A stretch of 64,000 nt of DNA. It comes from Allobosea sp. WAO. GTDB lineage: Bacteria; Pseudomonadota; Alphaproteobacteria; Rhizobiales; Beijerinckiaceae. Positions 45,543 to 55,903 of this stretch are shown here, piece by piece (the stretch's first letter is position 1; the number at the start of each line of letters is the position of its first letter). A program made the translations under genes and the position numbers. The DNA lies in assembly GCF_001509835.1 (NCBI RefSeq), contig NZ_JXTJ01000004.1, forward strand, positions 248,001 through 312,000, written 5' to 3'. Below the pieces are notes generated by a model that searched no databases, was not told where the DNA came from, and was given only the letters and a program-made list of their open reading frames with translations.

Positions 45543-46355
45543 ATGTCAGACATCCTGAAGCGGATCGAAGCCTATAAGCGCGAGGAGATCGCGGCGGCAC
45601 GCAGCGCCGTGCCGCAGCCCGAGATCGAGCGCCGCGCCGCCGCCATGCCGCCGGCGCGCGACTTCCTCGGCGCGCTCGAAGCCAAGCGCGAGGCCGGACT
45701 GCCGGCGCTGATCGCCGAGATCAAGAAGGCGAGCCCGTCCAAGGGCCTGATCCGGCCGGATTTCGACCCGCCGGCGCTGGCGAAGGCCTATGCCGAAGGC
45801 GGCGCCGCCTGCCTTTCGGTGCTGACCGACACACCCTCCTTCCAGGGCCAGCCGGAATATCTGGCGCAGGCGCGCGAGGCCTCCGGTCTGCCGGGCCTGC
45901 GCAAGGATTTCATGTTCGAGCCCTATCAGGTCTTCGAGGCACGCAGCTGGGGTGCCGACTGCATCCTTGTGATCATGGCCTCGGTCGACGATGCTGCGGC
46001 CCGCGAACTGACCAATACCGCCAAGGCGCTCGGCATGGCGGTGCTGGCGGAGATCCATGACGAAGCCGAGCTTGAGCGAGCGCTGAAGCTCGACACCCGC
46101 CTCGTCGGCATCAACAACCGCGATCTGCGCAGCTTTGAGGTCAGCCTCGTCGTGACCGAACGCCTCGCACCGCTGGTGCCGACCGACCGGCATCTCGTCG
46201 GCGAGAGCGGCATATTCAGCCATGCCGATATCACCCGGCTGCAGGGCTGCGGCGTCAACACCTTCCTCGTCGGCGAGAGCCTGATGCGCCAGCAGGATGT
46301 CGCCGGTGCGACCCGCCAACTCCTGACCGGAAAGACGGCGGAGGCGGCGGCGTGA
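45543..46355 (+). CDS. trpC: Indole-3-glycerol-phosphate synthase
   Basis: TrpC closes the indole ring from CdRP, the fourth step of tryptophan synthesis. The 270-residue TIM barrel has [16 protein letters not shown] near the start, [55 protein letters not shown] and [13 protein letters not shown]. No TrpF domain is fused. The stop overlaps the GTG start of moaC by 4 bases. Confidence 0.97.
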   Translation: MSDILKRIEAYKREEIAAARSAVPQPEIERRAAAMPPARDFLGALEAKREAGLPALIAEIKKASPSKGLIRPDFDPPALAKAYAEGGAACLSVLTDTPSFQGQPEYLAQAREASGLPGLRKDFMFEPYQVFEARSWGADCILVIMASVDDAAARELTNTAKALGMAVLAEIHDEAELERALKLDTRLVGINNRDLRSFEVSLVVTERLAPLVPTDRHLVGESGIFSHADITRLQGCGVNTFLVGESLMRQQDVAGATRQLLTGKTAEAAA

Positions 46356-46840
46356 GCCGGCTTTCGCATCTCGACAGCCAGGGCCAGGCTCATATGGTCG
46401 ATGTCGGCGACAAGGCGGAATCCGCCCGGATCGCCGTCGCCGAAGGCAGCGTCGTGATGCAGGCGGAAACGCTTGCGATCGTGCGCGCCGGTGAAGCCAA
46501 GAAGGGCGACGTGCTCGGCACCGCGCGCCTCGCCGGGATCATGGCAGCCAAGCGCGCGCATGAGCTGATCCCGCTCTGCCACCCCTTGCTGCTGACCAAG
46601 ATCGCGGTCGATCTTACCATCGACGAGGCCCTGCCCGGCGTGCGCGTGCGGGCCGAGGTGCGCCTCACCGGCAAGACCGGCGTCGAGATGGAAGCGCTGA
46701 CCGCCGTCAGCGTCGCCTGCCTGACGGTCTACGACATGGTCAAGGCGGTCGATCGCGGCATGCATATCGAAGCTATCCAGCTCGTCCACAAATCCGGCGG
46801 CAAGTCCGGCGCCTACGAAGTTGCGGAAGGGCAGAGATGA
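46352..46840 (+). CDS. moaC: Cyclic pyranopterin monophosphate synthase MoaC
   Basis: MoaC makes cyclic pyranopterin monophosphate in molybdenum cofactor synthesis together with MoaA, which is not in the window. The 162-residue protein has [18 protein letters not shown], the hallmark [14 protein letters not shown] and the [21 protein letters not shown] block. The start is a GTG at 46352 within the trpC end (GTGA); the next gene starts within its stop (ATGA), so translation is coupled on both sides. Confidence 0.97.
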   Translation: MSRLSHLDSQGQAHMVDVGDKAESARIAVAEGSVVMQAETLAIVRAGEAKKGDVLGTARLAGIMAAKRAHELIPLCHPLLLTKIAVDLTIDEALPGVRVRAEVRLTGKTGVEMEALTAVSVACLTVYDMVKAVDRGMHIEAIQLVHKSGGKSGAYEVAEGQR

Positions 46841-48048
46841 GCCTGACACCGGTTGCCGTCGCGCTGCGCGCGCTGCTCGACAGCGCTCCCGGAACCACCG
46901 GCGCCGAAACGCTGCCGCTGGCGCGCTGCGCCGGCCGGGTGCTGGCGGCCGATGTCGCGGCGCTGCGCACCCAGCCGCCTTTCGCCAATTCGGCCATGGA
47001 CGGCTATGCCGCCCGCGCCAATGACCTCCAGCCCGGCAAGGAATTGCGGGTGATCGGCGAATCCGCCGCCGGCCGCGGCTTTGCCGGCTCCGTGGCGCCG
47101 GGCGAGGCGGTCCGCATCTTCACCGGCGCGCCGCTGCCGGAGGGCACTGATGCCATCCTGATCCAGGAGCATGCGGAAGGCGTCGACGGCCCGGTGATCC
47201 GCGTCACCAAGGCTGCGAACAAGGGTCAGTTCGTTCGTGCCGCCGGGCTCGATTTCAGCAATGGCGAAGTCCTGCTCGCGGCCGGCCGCCGGCTCGACAG
47301 CGCGGCGCTCGGTCTTGCCGCCGCGATGGGGCATCCGGAGCTTCCGGTTCGCCGCAAGCCCGTGGTCGCGATCCTCGCCACCGGCGACGAGCTCGTCCTG
47401 CCGGGCGAGCCGGTCGGCCCCGACCAGATCGTCGCCTCGAACAGCTATGCGTTGGCCGCGCTGGTCGAGCAGGCGGGCGGCACGGCGCTCGATCTCGGCA
47501 TCGCCCGCGACAACCATCCCGACCTTGCGGCCCGCATCGAGGCGGCGAAGGCGGCGAATGCCGATGTGCTGATCACGCTCGGCGGCGCCTCCGTCGGCGC
47601 GCATGACCTCGTCCAGGCTGCGCTCAAGGCCCAGGGCATGGATCTCGGCTTCTGGAAGATCGCGATGCGGCCGGGCAAGCCGATGATGATGGGCAGGCTC
47701 GGCCCGATGGTCGCGCTTGGCCTGCCGGGCAACCCGGTCTCCTCGATCGTCTGCGGACACCTCTTCGTCACGCCGCTGATCGAGGCCCTGCTCGGCATGG
47801 CCGAGCCGGAGCGCGACCGCGGCGAGCCCGCGATCCTCGCCGTCGACCTGCCGGCGAATGACGAGCGCCAGGACTATCTGCGCTCGACCTTCGTGACCGA
47901 GGCGGGCGAGCGCCGGATAAAGCCCTTCCCCAAGCAGGATTCCTCGATGCTGGCGAACCTCGCCCGGGCCGAGGCGCTGGTGATCCGGCCGGTCTTCGCC
48001 GAGCCGGCCAAGGCGGGCGATCCCTGCCGGATCATCCGGCTGCGCTGA
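46837..48048 (+). CDS. moeA: Molybdopterin molybdenumtransferase MoeA
   Basis: MoeA inserts molybdate into adenylylated molybdopterin. The 403-residue protein shows [16 protein letters not shown] near the N-terminus and [20 protein letters not shown]. The central MoCF domain has [14 protein letters not shown] and [12 protein letters not shown], followed by [12 protein letters not shown] and [12 protein letters not shown]. The C-terminal domain IV follows. It overlaps moaC by 4 bases, completing the trpG-D-C-moaC-moeA unit. Confidence 0.97.
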   Translation: MSLTPVAVALRALLDSAPGTTGAETLPLARCAGRVLAADVAALRTQPPFANSAMDGYAARANDLQPGKELRVIGESAAGRGFAGSVAPGEAVRIFTGAPLPEGTDAILIQEHAEGVDGPVIRVTKAANKGQFVRAAGLDFSNGEVLLAAGRRLDSAALGLAAAMGHPELPVRRKPVVAILATGDELVLPGEPVGPDQIVASNSYALAALVEQAGGTALDLGIARDNHPDLAARIEAAKAANADVLITLGGASVGAHDLVQAALKAQGMDLGFWKIAMRPGKPMMMGRLGPMVALGLPGNPVSSIVCGHLFVTPLIEALLGMAEPERDRGEPAILAVDLPANDERQDYLRSTFVTEAGERRIKPFPKQDSSMLANLARAEALVIRPVFAEPAKAGDPCRIIRLR

Positions 48049-48056
48049 CTGGCGGG

Positions 48057-48416
48057 TCAGCGGCAGCGTCGATAGCGCGTGCCGCCATAGACGACTTCAT
48101 CGTTCGAGACGACCTTGAGCGTCCGGCTGGCACGGCGCTTCGGCCCGTCGATGCTGAAGCAGGTTCCGTTCAGCCGGTATTCATTGGCGGAGACGCGCTC
48201 GATCCGGCTGAACTGACAACCGCCCTCGCCGGCCTCGCCGGTGCGGCCGCCGCGGTTGAAGCCGACATAGGCGCCCTCGGTTCCTTCCTTGAGCCATCTG
48301 CAGCCCTGCTGCGCGGGATCGCCGAACTCGCCGCGGATCGGCAGTTCGGCGGCACTCGCCACGCCGGCCGCCGCGATGGTCATGATCCCGCTCAGAATCG
48401 TCAACCTGACCGCCAT
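48057..48416 (-). CDS. Small secreted cysteine-containing protein, uncharacterised
   Basis: I do not recognise a named family. The 119-residue product has a clear signal peptide ([18 protein letters not shown], cleavage probably before AELPIRGEF). The mature part has four cysteines (QQGCRW, GGCQFSR, NGTCFSI and the terminal RRCR), which could form two disulfides in the periplasm. It is convergent with moeA, with 8 bases between stops, and divergent from lexA. A similar protein in this place is familiar to me from related genomes only in general form. Confidence 0.75.
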   Translation of the reverse strand: MAVRLTILSGIMTIAAAGVASAAELPIRGEFGDPAQQGCRWLKEGTEGAYVGFNRGGRTGEAGEGGCQFSRIERVSANEYRLNGTCFSIDGPKRRASRTLKVVSNDEVVYGGTRYRRCR

Positions 48417-48520
48417 TTCCGCCTCCGTCCCGTCTCGGTGCCCTCTGCTCTGAAATCTTCACTTGCAAGAAGAAGGGAGGCTTTCGCGCCTGCCAATACG
48501 AGCCGTAGACCTCTCTTGCG

Positions 48521-48559
48521 GAACACAAGGCGAACAGGTATGTTGTTCGCGCTTTGTTT
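48521..48559. promoter_or_regulatory. SOS (LexA) boxes in the lexA promoter
   Basis: GAAC-N7-GAAC at 48521-48535 is an exact match, on the minus strand, to the alphaproteobacterial LexA box GTTC-N7-GTTC. A second site, GTTC-N7-GTTT at 48545-48559, matches in 7 of 8 fixed positions. They lie 35 to 73 bases upstream of the lexA start, so LexA should repress its own gene. They might also affect the divergent secreted-protein gene. Confidence 0.8.
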
Positions 48560-48593
48560 CGATTCCGATGCGAAAGGCTGGGGCGGCAAGATC

Positions 48594-49328
48594 ATGCTGA
48601 CACGCAAACAGTTCGAACTGCTCCGCTTTATCCACGAACGGCTGCGTGAATCCGGCGTGCCGCCTTCGTTCGACGAGATGAAGGACGCGCTCGACTTGCG
48701 CTCCAAATCCGGCATCCACCGGCTGATCATGGCACTGGAGGAGCGCGGCTTCATTCGCCGGCTGCCGAACCGTGCCCGCGCGCTCGAAGTGATCAAGATG
48801 CCGGACGGAATCGGCGGACCGCAGTCGCAGCGTGGGCGCTTCAGCCCCTCGGTCGTCCAGGGTGGCCTCGGACAGACACCGCCGCCCGCACCGGCAGCCA
48901 ACCTCGCCAAGCCGCGCCCGGCGGGCACCGAGGAGAACGGGCGCTCGACCGTCTCGATTCCCGTCATGGGCCGCATCGCTGCCGGCACGCCGATCTCGGC
49001 GATCCAGGACCGCAGCCATAGCGTCTCCATGCCGGCCGACATGCTCGGCGGCGGCGAGCACTACGCGCTCGAGGTCCGCGGCGATTCGATGATCGAGGCT
49101 GGTATCCTCGACGGCGATACCGTCGTCATCCGCAAGCAGGACACCGCCAATACCGGCGACATCATCGTCGCCCTGATCGACGATGAGGAGGCGACGCTGA
49201 AGCGGCTGCGCAAGCGCGGTTCCTCGATCGCGCTCGAGGCGGCCAACCCCGCCTATGAGACCCGCGTCCTCGGCCCGGACCGCGTCAAGATCCAGGGCCG
49301 GCTCGTCAATCTGATGCGGCGCTACTGA
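48594..49328 (+). CDS. lexA: SOS repressor LexA
   Basis: LexA represses DNA damage response genes and cleaves itself when RecA is activated. The ATG at 48594 gives 244 residues. The winged helix reads [17 protein letters not shown] to [21 protein letters not shown] linker rich in Pro/Ala leads to the peptidase domain with the scissile Ala130-Gly131 (GRIAAGTP), nucleophile Ser165 ([10 protein letters not shown]) and Lys203 (EEATLKRL). SOS boxes lie upstream. The stop overlaps that of comEC by 7 bases. Confidence 0.97.
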   Translation: MLTRKQFELLRFIHERLRESGVPPSFDEMKDALDLRSKSGIHRLIMALEERGFIRRLPNRARALEVIKMPDGIGGPQSQRGRFSPSVVQGGLGQTPPPAPAANLAKPRPAGTEENGRSTVSIPVMGRIAAGTPISAIQDRSHSVSMPADMLGGGEHYALEVRGDSMIEAGILDGDTVVIRKQDTANTGDIIVALIDDEEATLKRLRKRGSSIALEAANPAYETRVLGPDRVKIQGRLVNLMRRY

Positions 49329-51640
49329 AGTAGCCCGCTTTCCTCCGCCTGCTCGGTCGACGCGTTCGCGGGCGCACGTGCCGGCTCCGATGAGGAAGAC
49401 GCGGCGGGCCGGGCACGGGTCCAGGGGCGCAGGCGCGTTGCGTCCTCGGCGGTGTAGGCGCGCCAGCTGTTGCCGCGCGAAGGGCCTAGCGCCGTCGCTC
49501 CATCGCGGGTGAGTGCTGCCCGGTCGATCAGCCGGGCGGTGCAGGTGCCGTTGGCGTGGAGCGGCGTGACGACGAGGTCGGCGCGCTGGCAGTCTTCGAC
49601 GATGGCAACGCGGTCCCGGGTATAGGCGACGCTGCGGCCATCCCTGAGGCGGATCACGCAGCCGCGCGCATCGCAGGCGGCGCCTTCCCGCAAGGCGGGA
49701 TCATCCGGGGAGCGGGAATCCCCGTCGGCATGGAGCCATTGCGCCAGGACGAAACGGCTCGGCTTGCCCGCGAGGACGAGCCGTCCTTCAGCGCCACGCA
49801 CCAGGATACCGGAGCCGTCGCGCTCGATCAGGATGTCGGGCCGCGTCGGGTCCGAGGCGAGCGCCAGGCCGGCGCAGAGCGGCAGCGCCGCCAGGAAGCG
49901 CAGCGCGGTCGTCCACAAAGTCAGCCAGAGCAGCGCCAGCGCGAATAGGGCGAGCGCCGCAGCGTCGAAGGCCGGCAGCACCACCGTCGAGCGCTCGATC
50001 CCGGCAACCCAGTGGGCGAGCCGCAGGACGAGGCCGGAAGCCCAGCCCATCAACGCCCAGGCCGGCCAGTCGAGCCCGAACGGATAGGCCAGCACGCCGA
50101 AGACCGCGGCCGGCATGACGATGAGCGACACGAAAGGCAAGGCGAGCGCGTTGCCGAGCAGGCCGAACGGGTTGAAGGTCTGGAAGTGATAGACGCCGAA
50201 GGGCGCGGTGGCGGCCGTCGCCAGCAAGGTGGTGACGATGATGCCGACGGCCGAGAGCCAGAGCGGCCTTAACGGCCAGGGCCAGCTGGCGGCGGCCGCA
50301 TCCGGCGGGCGCTCCTGCCAACGCTCGGCGAAGGCGATCAGCGCGGCGACCGCGCCAAAGGACATCTGAAAGCTCGGCCCGAGCAGCGCTTCCGGTTCGC
50401 GCAGCAAGACGATGATCGCGGCCAAAGCGAGATTGCGCATACTGAGGGCCGGCCGGTCGACCAGGATGGCGCCGAGCATCACCAGTGTCATGATCAGCGA
50501 GCGCACGGTCGCGACCTCGGCGCCCGAGAAGACGCAATAGGCGGTGGCACCCAGCATGGCGGCGAGCGCGGCGAGCTTCTTGACCGGCCAGACGAGCGCA
50601 ATGGCGGGCGATAGCGCCAGCAACGCCCGCGCCAGCCAGAAGATCGTCCCGGCCGCCAGAACCATGTGCAAGCCCGAGATCGAGACGATGTGGTAGATGC
50701 CGGCGGCGCGCAGATCGTCATTCGTCGTCTCGGTGATCAGACCGCGCTTGCCGGTGACCAGCGCGGCCGCCATCGCGCCTGCCTGCCCGCCGCCGATCGT
50801 GGCGATGCGCTCGGTCAGCGCATTGCGGGCCTGGTCGATGGCGACGCTCCAGGCGAGCTGCCGCGACGGCGGCACCGGTGCCGGGGCCAGCGCGACCTTG
50901 CCGGCGATGCTGCCGACCGCGCCGATGCCGCGGAAGAAAGCGTCGCGGGCAAAATCGTAGCCGCCGGGACGCGCCGGGCCGGGCGGTGGCAGAAGCCGAG
51001 CGGTCGCAACGATGTGATCGCCCGGCTTCAGCGTCGTCGCGACCGTGCTGACACGGATCCGACGCGGCCTCTGCTGCGGGTCGACGCCCGGCATGTCGGT
51101 GACCAGCACGACAAGCCGGACGCCCTTCTCACGCTGCTCCAGCGCCTCGACGAAGCCGGTGACCTTGCCGACGTGGAGGCGGGCGAGCGCTGGCGCAGCG
51201 ATGCTCGCCGTGCGCCAGGCTCCAGCGGCGAAGCCAGCGAAGAGAGCGGCGAGCGCCACGCAGATCGCCATGGCGCGCCGCTTCCGGCGCAGCAGCAGCG
51301 CCGCGAGCGCCGACAGCGCGAAGCCGAGCAGCGGCGCGGCCAGGCCCGGCTCGCGATCGGCGAGGAAATACAGGATGACGCCGAGCCCGAGCGGCGCGGG
51401 AAGCCAGTTGAAGAGACGGCGCCGTTCGATCTCGGTTTCGAGCATGGCGCCGAAGCGCATGCGCCAGCTCGCGGGGTCCCAGGCCGGGCTCTGCGACAGC
51501 CGACGCGTCCACCCTGCCCCGCCCTGCAAGGCAAGGACAGCCCCAACGGCCTTGCGGCGACGCCCGGGCGGAACGGAGAGCAATCGGCCTCCCTTTCGCC
51601 GCCGGCGCAGGAAGGCGCTTAACGGCGGCCGCAAAGCCAT
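49322..51640 (-). CDS. comEC: ComEC/Rec2 family competence protein
   Basis: Membrane channel that carries single-stranded DNA into the cell in natural transformation. The 772-residue protein has an N-terminal DUF4131-type region (residues about 75-260). The competence domain follows, with many helices and [30 protein letters not shown] near residue 310. A C-terminal part (about residues 610-740) appears too short for the full metallo-beta-lactamase domain, as is common in alphaproteobacteria. The first 60 residues are basic and weakly conserved, so the start may be further downstream. It is convergent with lexA and divergent from gltX. Confidence 0.92.
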   Translation of the reverse strand: MALRPPLSAFLRRRRKGGRLLSVPPGRRRKAVGAVLALQGGAGWTRRLSQSPAWDPASWRMRFGAMLETEIERRRLFNWLPAPLGLGVILYFLADREPGLAAPLLGFALSALAALLLRRKRRAMAICVALAALFAGFAAGAWRTASIAAPALARLHVGKVTGFVEALEQREKGVRLVVLVTDMPGVDPQQRPRRIRVSTVATTLKPGDHIVATARLLPPPGPARPGGYDFARDAFFRGIGAVGSIAGKVALAPAPVPPSRQLAWSVAIDQARNALTERIATIGGGQAGAMAAALVTGKRGLITETTNDDLRAAGIYHIVSISGLHMVLAAGTIFWLARALLALSPAIALVWPVKKLAALAAMLGATAYCVFSGAEVATVRSLIMTLVMLGAILVDRPALSMRNLALAAIIVLLREPEALLGPSFQMSFGAVAALIAFAERWQERPPDAAAASWPWPLRPLWLSAVGIIVTTLLATAATAPFGVYHFQTFNPFGLLGNALALPFVSLIVMPAAVFGVLAYPFGLDWPAWALMGWASGLVLRLAHWVAGIERSTVVLPAFDAAALALFALALLWLTLWTTALRFLAALPLCAGLALASDPTRPDILIERDGSGILVRGAEGRLVLAGKPSRFVLAQWLHADGDSRSPDDPALREGAACDARGCVIRLRDGRSVAYTRDRVAIVEDCQRADLVVTPLHANGTCTARLIDRAALTRDGATALGPSRGNSWRAYTAEDATRLRPWTRARPAASSSSEPARAPANASTEQAEESGLLQ

Positions 51641-51735
51641 GTTACAGCGACCGCGCCGGTTGTCAGCCCCGGCCGAGACCGCCTGTGAGCCGGCCCTCGC
51701 CCTCCCTTCGCCCGTTCCGTCGGAGTCCTTCTTTC

Positions 51736-53154
51736 ATGAGCGATGAGGTCGTCACGCGCTTTGCGCCGTCGCCTACCGGATTCCTCCATATCGGCGGCGC
51801 CCGCACCGCCCTGTTCAATTGGCTCTACGCCCGCCGCCATGGTGGCAGGATGCTGCTGCGTATCGAGGATACCGATCGCGAACGTTCGACCGATGCCGCG
51901 ATCGCCGCGATCCTCGACGGGCTGTCCTGGCTCGGCCTCGATTGGGATGGCCAGACCGTCTACCAGTTCCAGCGCGCAGCCCGCCATCGCGAGGTCGCCG
52001 AGCAGATGCTCGCCGCCGGTCGCGCCTACCATTGCTATGCGACGCCGCAGGAACTCGACGAGATGCGCGAGAAGGCCAAGGCCGAAGGCCGGCCGATGCG
52101 CTATGATGGGCGCTGGCGCGACCGCGATCCCGCGACGGCGCCGGCCGGCGTCAAGCCGGTGATCCGCCTGCGGGCCGACCAGACCGGCGAGACCGTGGTC
52201 GAGGACGAGGTCCAGGGCCGCGTCGTCTGGCAGAACGAAAATCTCGACGACCTCGTCCTGCTCCGCTCCGACGGCAACCCGACCTATATGCTCGCCGTGG
52301 TCGTCGACGACCACGACATGGGCGTCACCCATGTCATCCGGGGCGACGACCACCTCACCAATGCGGCACGGCAGACGCAGATCTACCAGGCGATGGGCTG
52401 GAAGGTTCCCAGCATGTCGCACATCCCGCTCATTCACGGCGCCGACGGAGCCAAGCTCTCCAAGCGCCATGGCGCGCTCGGGGTCGATGCCTACCGCGCC
52501 ATGGGCTATCTGCCGGCCGCCTTGCGCAACTACCTGCTGCGCCTCGGCTGGAGCCATGGCGACCAGGAGATCTTCTCGACCGAGGAGATGACGGCGCTGT
52601 TCAACCTGTCCTCGATCGGGCGCTCTCCGGCGCGCTTCGACTATGCCAAGCTGGAGAACCTGAACGGGCTCTACATGCGCCAGTCGGACGACCGCGAGCT
52701 GCTGGAGGCTCTCAAGGCGATCCTGCCCGAGATCGGCCCGGCCCGCGGGGTGCCGGCAAAGCTCGACGCGGCACTCGAAAGCCGCTTCCTGGCCGCCATG
52801 CCCGGGCTGAAGGAACGCGCCAAGACTTTAGTCGAACTGCTGGACAGCGCCTTCTATCTCTATGCCCAGCGTCCGTTGGCCCTCGAGCCCAAGGCGGCCG
52901 CGCTGCTCGACGACGCGGCGCGCGAGCGGATGCCGAAGCTCGCGGAAAAGCTGGCGGCACTGCCGGAGTGGGAAACCCCGGCACTCGAAGCCGCCGTGCG
53001 TGAATTCGCCGAGACTAGCGGCGTCAAGCTCGGCCAGGTGGCGCAGCCGCTACGTGCCGCCCTTACCGGCCGCACCACCTCGCCGGGGCTGTTCGACGTG
53101 ATGGCCGTGCTCGGGCGCGAGGAGGTTCTGGCGCGGCTCTCCGACGTCGCCTGA
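51736..53154 (+). CDS. gltX: Glutamyl-tRNA synthetase
   Basis: Charges tRNA-Glu (and possibly tRNA-Gln, later amidated by GatCAB). The 472-residue class I enzyme has [20 protein letters not shown] with the HIGH-type motif and [15 protein letters not shown] with the KMSKS-type motif near residue 239. The C-terminal anticodon-binding part follows. I chose the ATG at 51736 with GGAG a little upstream, giving [12 protein letters not shown]. It is divergent from comEC across 95 bases. Many relatives have two copies; which one this is cannot be told here. Confidence 0.96.
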   Translation: MSDEVVTRFAPSPTGFLHIGGARTALFNWLYARRHGGRMLLRIEDTDRERSTDAAIAAILDGLSWLGLDWDGQTVYQFQRAARHREVAEQMLAAGRAYHCYATPQELDEMREKAKAEGRPMRYDGRWRDRDPATAPAGVKPVIRLRADQTGETVVEDEVQGRVVWQNENLDDLVLLRSDGNPTYMLAVVVDDHDMGVTHVIRGDDHLTNAARQTQIYQAMGWKVPSMSHIPLIHGADGAKLSKRHGALGVDAYRAMGYLPAALRNYLLRLGWSHGDQEIFSTEEMTALFNLSSIGRSPARFDYAKLENLNGLYMRQSDDRELLEALKAILPEIGPARGVPAKLDAALESRFLAAMPGLKERAKTLVELLDSAFYLYAQRPLALEPKAAALLDDAARERMPKLAEKLAALPEWETPALEAAVREFAETSGVKLGQVAQPLRAALTGRTTSPGLFDVMAVLGREEVLARLSDVA

Positions 53155-53464
53155 GCCGGACCGGCGCAGGCGGCAATGCCGCAGTGCGGGAGGGAACAGC
53201 CGTGGCCATGTCGCTCTCTGTTGAACCCCTCCCGGAAATGGTCTAGCAACGCGGCGTGGCGGCTGCTCCCTCCCCGGAACAGCAGCCGCCAAAAATGCTT
53301 CAAAATCAGTCTGATGAACGCTTCCTCGCCGCAGCGGCACCCTCACATTCCGTCATGGAGCCGGCATTGCGGAGCTTCGGACGGCGCCTGATGACCAGTG
53401 ATCGGTCGGAACGACATTCGGCCGCTGAGATGATTTGAGATCGAGCCTGAAAGGATCGGCATCC
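53155..53464. other. Intergenic region between gltX and gltA with two hairpins
   Basis: No gene is visible. A bulged hairpin lies at 53187-53234 (CGGGAGGG-AACAG paired with CTGTT and CCCTCCCG, 4-base bulge) and a perfect 10-base-pair hairpin at 53258-53290 (GGCGGCTGCT/AGCAGCCGCC). Neither is followed by a T-tract on the plus strand. They may slow read-through from gltX. The promoter of gltA should lie in the remaining 170 bases; no clear consensus stands out. Confidence 0.5.
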
Positions 53465-54754
53465 ATGAGCGGAACCACGAGTCAGTTGAATGTTGACGGC
53501 AAGACCGTCGACATGCCGGTCAAGACTGGATCGATCGGGCCTTCGGTCATCGACATCAGCAAGCTCTACGCCCAGACCGGGATGTTCACCTACGATCCCG
53601 GCTTCACCTCGACGGCGAGCTGCGAGTCGCAGATCACCTATATCGACGGCGACGAGGGCGTGCTGCTCTATCGTGGTTACCCGATCGAGCAGCTCGCCGA
53701 GCATGGCGACTTCCTCGAGACCTGCTACCTGCTGCTGTACGGCGATCTGCCGACCGCGGCCCAGAAGGCCGATTTCGACTATCGCGTCACGCGCCACACC
53801 ATGGTGCACGAGCAGATGGCCCGCTTCTTCCAGGGCTTCCGCCGCGATGCGCATCCGATGGCGGTTCTGGTCGCCTCGGTCGGCGCCATGTCGGCCTTCT
53901 ACCACGACTCGACCGACATCTCGGACCCGCAGCAGCGCATGATCGCCTCGATGCGGATGATCGCCAAGATGCCGACGCTGGCGGCGATGGCCTACAAGTA
54001 CACGATCGGCCAGCCCTTCGTGTATCCGCTGAACTCGCTGGACTACAGCTCGAACTTCCTGCGCATGTGCTTTGCGGTCCCGGCCGAGGAGTACAAGGTC
54101 AACCCGGTGCTGGCGCGCGCCCTGGACCGCATCTTCATCCTGCACGCCGACCACGAGCAGAACGCTTCGACCTCGACCGTGCGTCTCGCCGGCTCCTCCG
54201 GCGCCAATCCCTTCGCCTGCATCGCGGCCGGCATCGCCTGCCTGTGGGGGCCCGCCCATGGCGGCGCCAACGAGGCGGCCCTCAAGATGCTCGAGGAGAT
54301 CGGCTCGGTCGACAACATCCCGAAATACATCGCCAAGGCGAAGGACAAGAACGATCCCTTCCGCCTGATGGGCTTCGGGCATCGCGTCTACAAGAACTAC
54401 GATCCGCGCGCCAAGATCATGCAGAAGACCACGCATGAGGTGCTGAACGAGCTCGGCATCAAGGACGACCCGCTGCTCGATGTCGCGATGGAGCTGGAGC
54501 GGATCGCCCTCTCCGACAGCTACTTCATCGAGAAGAAGCTCTATCCGAACATCGACTTCTATTCGGGCATCACCCTCAAGGCGATGGGCTTCCCGACCTC
54601 GATGTTCACGGCGCTGTTCGCGCTGGCGCGCTCCGTTGGCTGGATCGCGCAGTGGAAGGAAATGATCGAGGATCCGTCCCAGCGCATCGGCCGTCCGCGC
54701 CAGCTCTACACCGGCGCGCCGAAGCGCGACTACGCGCCGATCGGCCGCCGCTGA
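53465..54754 (+). CDS. gltA: Citrate synthase
   Basis: Condenses acetyl-CoA with oxaloacetate, the entry of the TCA cycle. The 429-residue type II enzyme shows [40 protein letters not shown] with a catalytic histidine, and [15 protein letters not shown] near residue 302 with the second histidine and its arginine. The C-terminal [14 protein letters not shown] is typical. The ATG at 53465 is preceded by AAAGGA. A terminator follows, so it is a single-gene unit. Confidence 0.97.
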   Translation: MSGTTSQLNVDGKTVDMPVKTGSIGPSVIDISKLYAQTGMFTYDPGFTSTASCESQITYIDGDEGVLLYRGYPIEQLAEHGDFLETCYLLLYGDLPTAAQKADFDYRVTRHTMVHEQMARFFQGFRRDAHPMAVLVASVGAMSAFYHDSTDISDPQQRMIASMRMIAKMPTLAAMAYKYTIGQPFVYPLNSLDYSSNFLRMCFAVPAEEYKVNPVLARALDRIFILHADHEQNASTSTVRLAGSSGANPFACIAAGIACLWGPAHGGANEAALKMLEEIGSVDNIPKYIAKAKDKNDPFRLMGFGHRVYKNYDPRAKIMQKTTHEVLNELGIKDDPLLDVAMELERIALSDSYFIEKKLYPNIDFYSGITLKAMGFPTSMFTALFALARSVGWIAQWKEMIEDPSQRIGRPRQLYTGAPKRDYAPIGRR

Positions 54755-54777
54755 GCCGCACGCCATTCAAAGCCTTT

Positions 54778-54816
54778 TGAGGCCGCGACGGGAAACCGCC
54801 GCGGCCTCATTGTTTC
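54778..54816 (+). terminator. Intrinsic terminator after gltA
   Basis: A 10-base-pair stem TGAGGCCGCG/CGCGGCCTCA (54778-54787 with 54800-54809) with a 12-base loop is followed by TTGTTT. It starts 24 bases after the gltA stop and 80 bases before the next start. Confidence 0.78.
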
Positions 54817-54897
54817 CAGGGATTGAACTTAAGCCTGATCGTGACGCGCGGCCTCGACGCGCTACAGTCGGCTACAACGTCCAGGAGGGTTTGAATA

Positions 54898-55896
54898 ATG
54901 CCTCGTCCAACCGATCTGAGCCGCCGCAGCTTCCTCGTCGGCGCCTCGGCACTTCCGCTCGCCGGCGGGCTCGTCGCCCCGTCTCATGCCCAAGCCAACT
55001 TTCCGACCCGGCCAATCACCCTGATCGTACCCTTCGCCGCCGGCGGCTCGACCGACATCGTCGCGCGCCTGGTCGGCCAGAAGATGGGCGAGCTGCTCGG
55101 CCAATCCGTGGTGATCGACAACCGCGCTGGCGCCGGCGGCAATATCGGGTCGACGGCGGTCGCACGCGCAGCACCGGACGGCTACACGCTGCTGATGGGC
55201 ACGATCTCGACCCACGCGCTGAACCCCGCCATCCTGAAGACGGTGACCTTCGACGCGGTCAAGGATTTCACTCCGATCTCGCTGCTGGCAGTGGTGCCTA
55301 ATGTGATGGTGGTGCATCCGAGCTTCCCGGCCAAGACCGTCCAGGAGGTCCTGAAGGTCCTGAAGGACAACCCAGGCAAATACTCCTACGCCTCGTCCGG
55401 CGTCGGCACGCCGCTGCACCTCTCGGGAGAGCTCTTCAAGTCTCTCGGCGGCGTCAGCATGAACCATGTGCCTTATCGCGGCGCCGGGCCGGCGCTGAAC
55501 GATGTCGTCTCCGGCGCGGTGCCGATCATGTTCGACAACCTGCCCTCCTCGGCCCAGTTCATCCGCACCGGGCAGCTGCGCGCGATCGGCGTGACCACCA
55601 AGGAGCGGGTTTCGTCCTTCCCGGATCTGCCGACGATCGCCGAAGGCGGCCTTGCGGGCTACGAGACCTATACCTGGAACGCGCTCTTCGGCCCCGCCAA
55701 CATGCCAAAGGCGGTCGTCGACAAGATCAATGCCGCGGCGAACAGTTCGCTTACCGATCCGACCGTGAAGCAGCGCCTGGAGGATGTCAGCGCGGTGATC
55801 GTCGGCTCGACCCCGGAAGCCCTGGGCGAGCACGTCAAGGCGGAGCTCGCGAAATGGGCGCCGATCGCCAAGGCCTCGGGCGCCGCCCTCGAATAG
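54898..55896 (+). CDS. Bug-type tripartite tricarboxylate binding protein (TctC-like)
   Basis: Periplasmic substrate-binding protein of the Bug/TctC family, 332 residues. It has a twin-arginine-like signal (SRRSFLVGASALPLAGGLV). The diagnostic blocks are RPITLIVPFAAGGSTDIVAR, NRAGAGGNIGSTAVARA, PDGYTLLMGT and VPYRGAGPALNDVVSG. TctA and TctB membrane partners are absent here, as is common for this family, so it is an orphan. The ligand is probably a carboxylate but is not known. It is convergent with lpxB. Confidence 0.92.
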   Translation: MPRPTDLSRRSFLVGASALPLAGGLVAPSHAQANFPTRPITLIVPFAAGGSTDIVARLVGQKMGELLGQSVVIDNRAGAGGNIGSTAVARAAPDGYTLLMGTISTHALNPAILKTVTFDAVKDFTPISLLAVVPNVMVVHPSFPAKTVQEVLKVLKDNPGKYSYASSGVGTPLHLSGELFKSLGGVSMNHVPYRGAGPALNDVVSGAVPIMFDNLPSSAQFIRTGQLRAIGVTTKERVSSFPDLPTIAEGGLAGYETYTWNALFGPANMPKAVVDKINAAANSSLTDPTVKQRLEDVSAVIVGSTPEALGEHVKAELAKWAPIAKASGAALE

Positions 55897-55903
55897 CGCG
55901 GCG

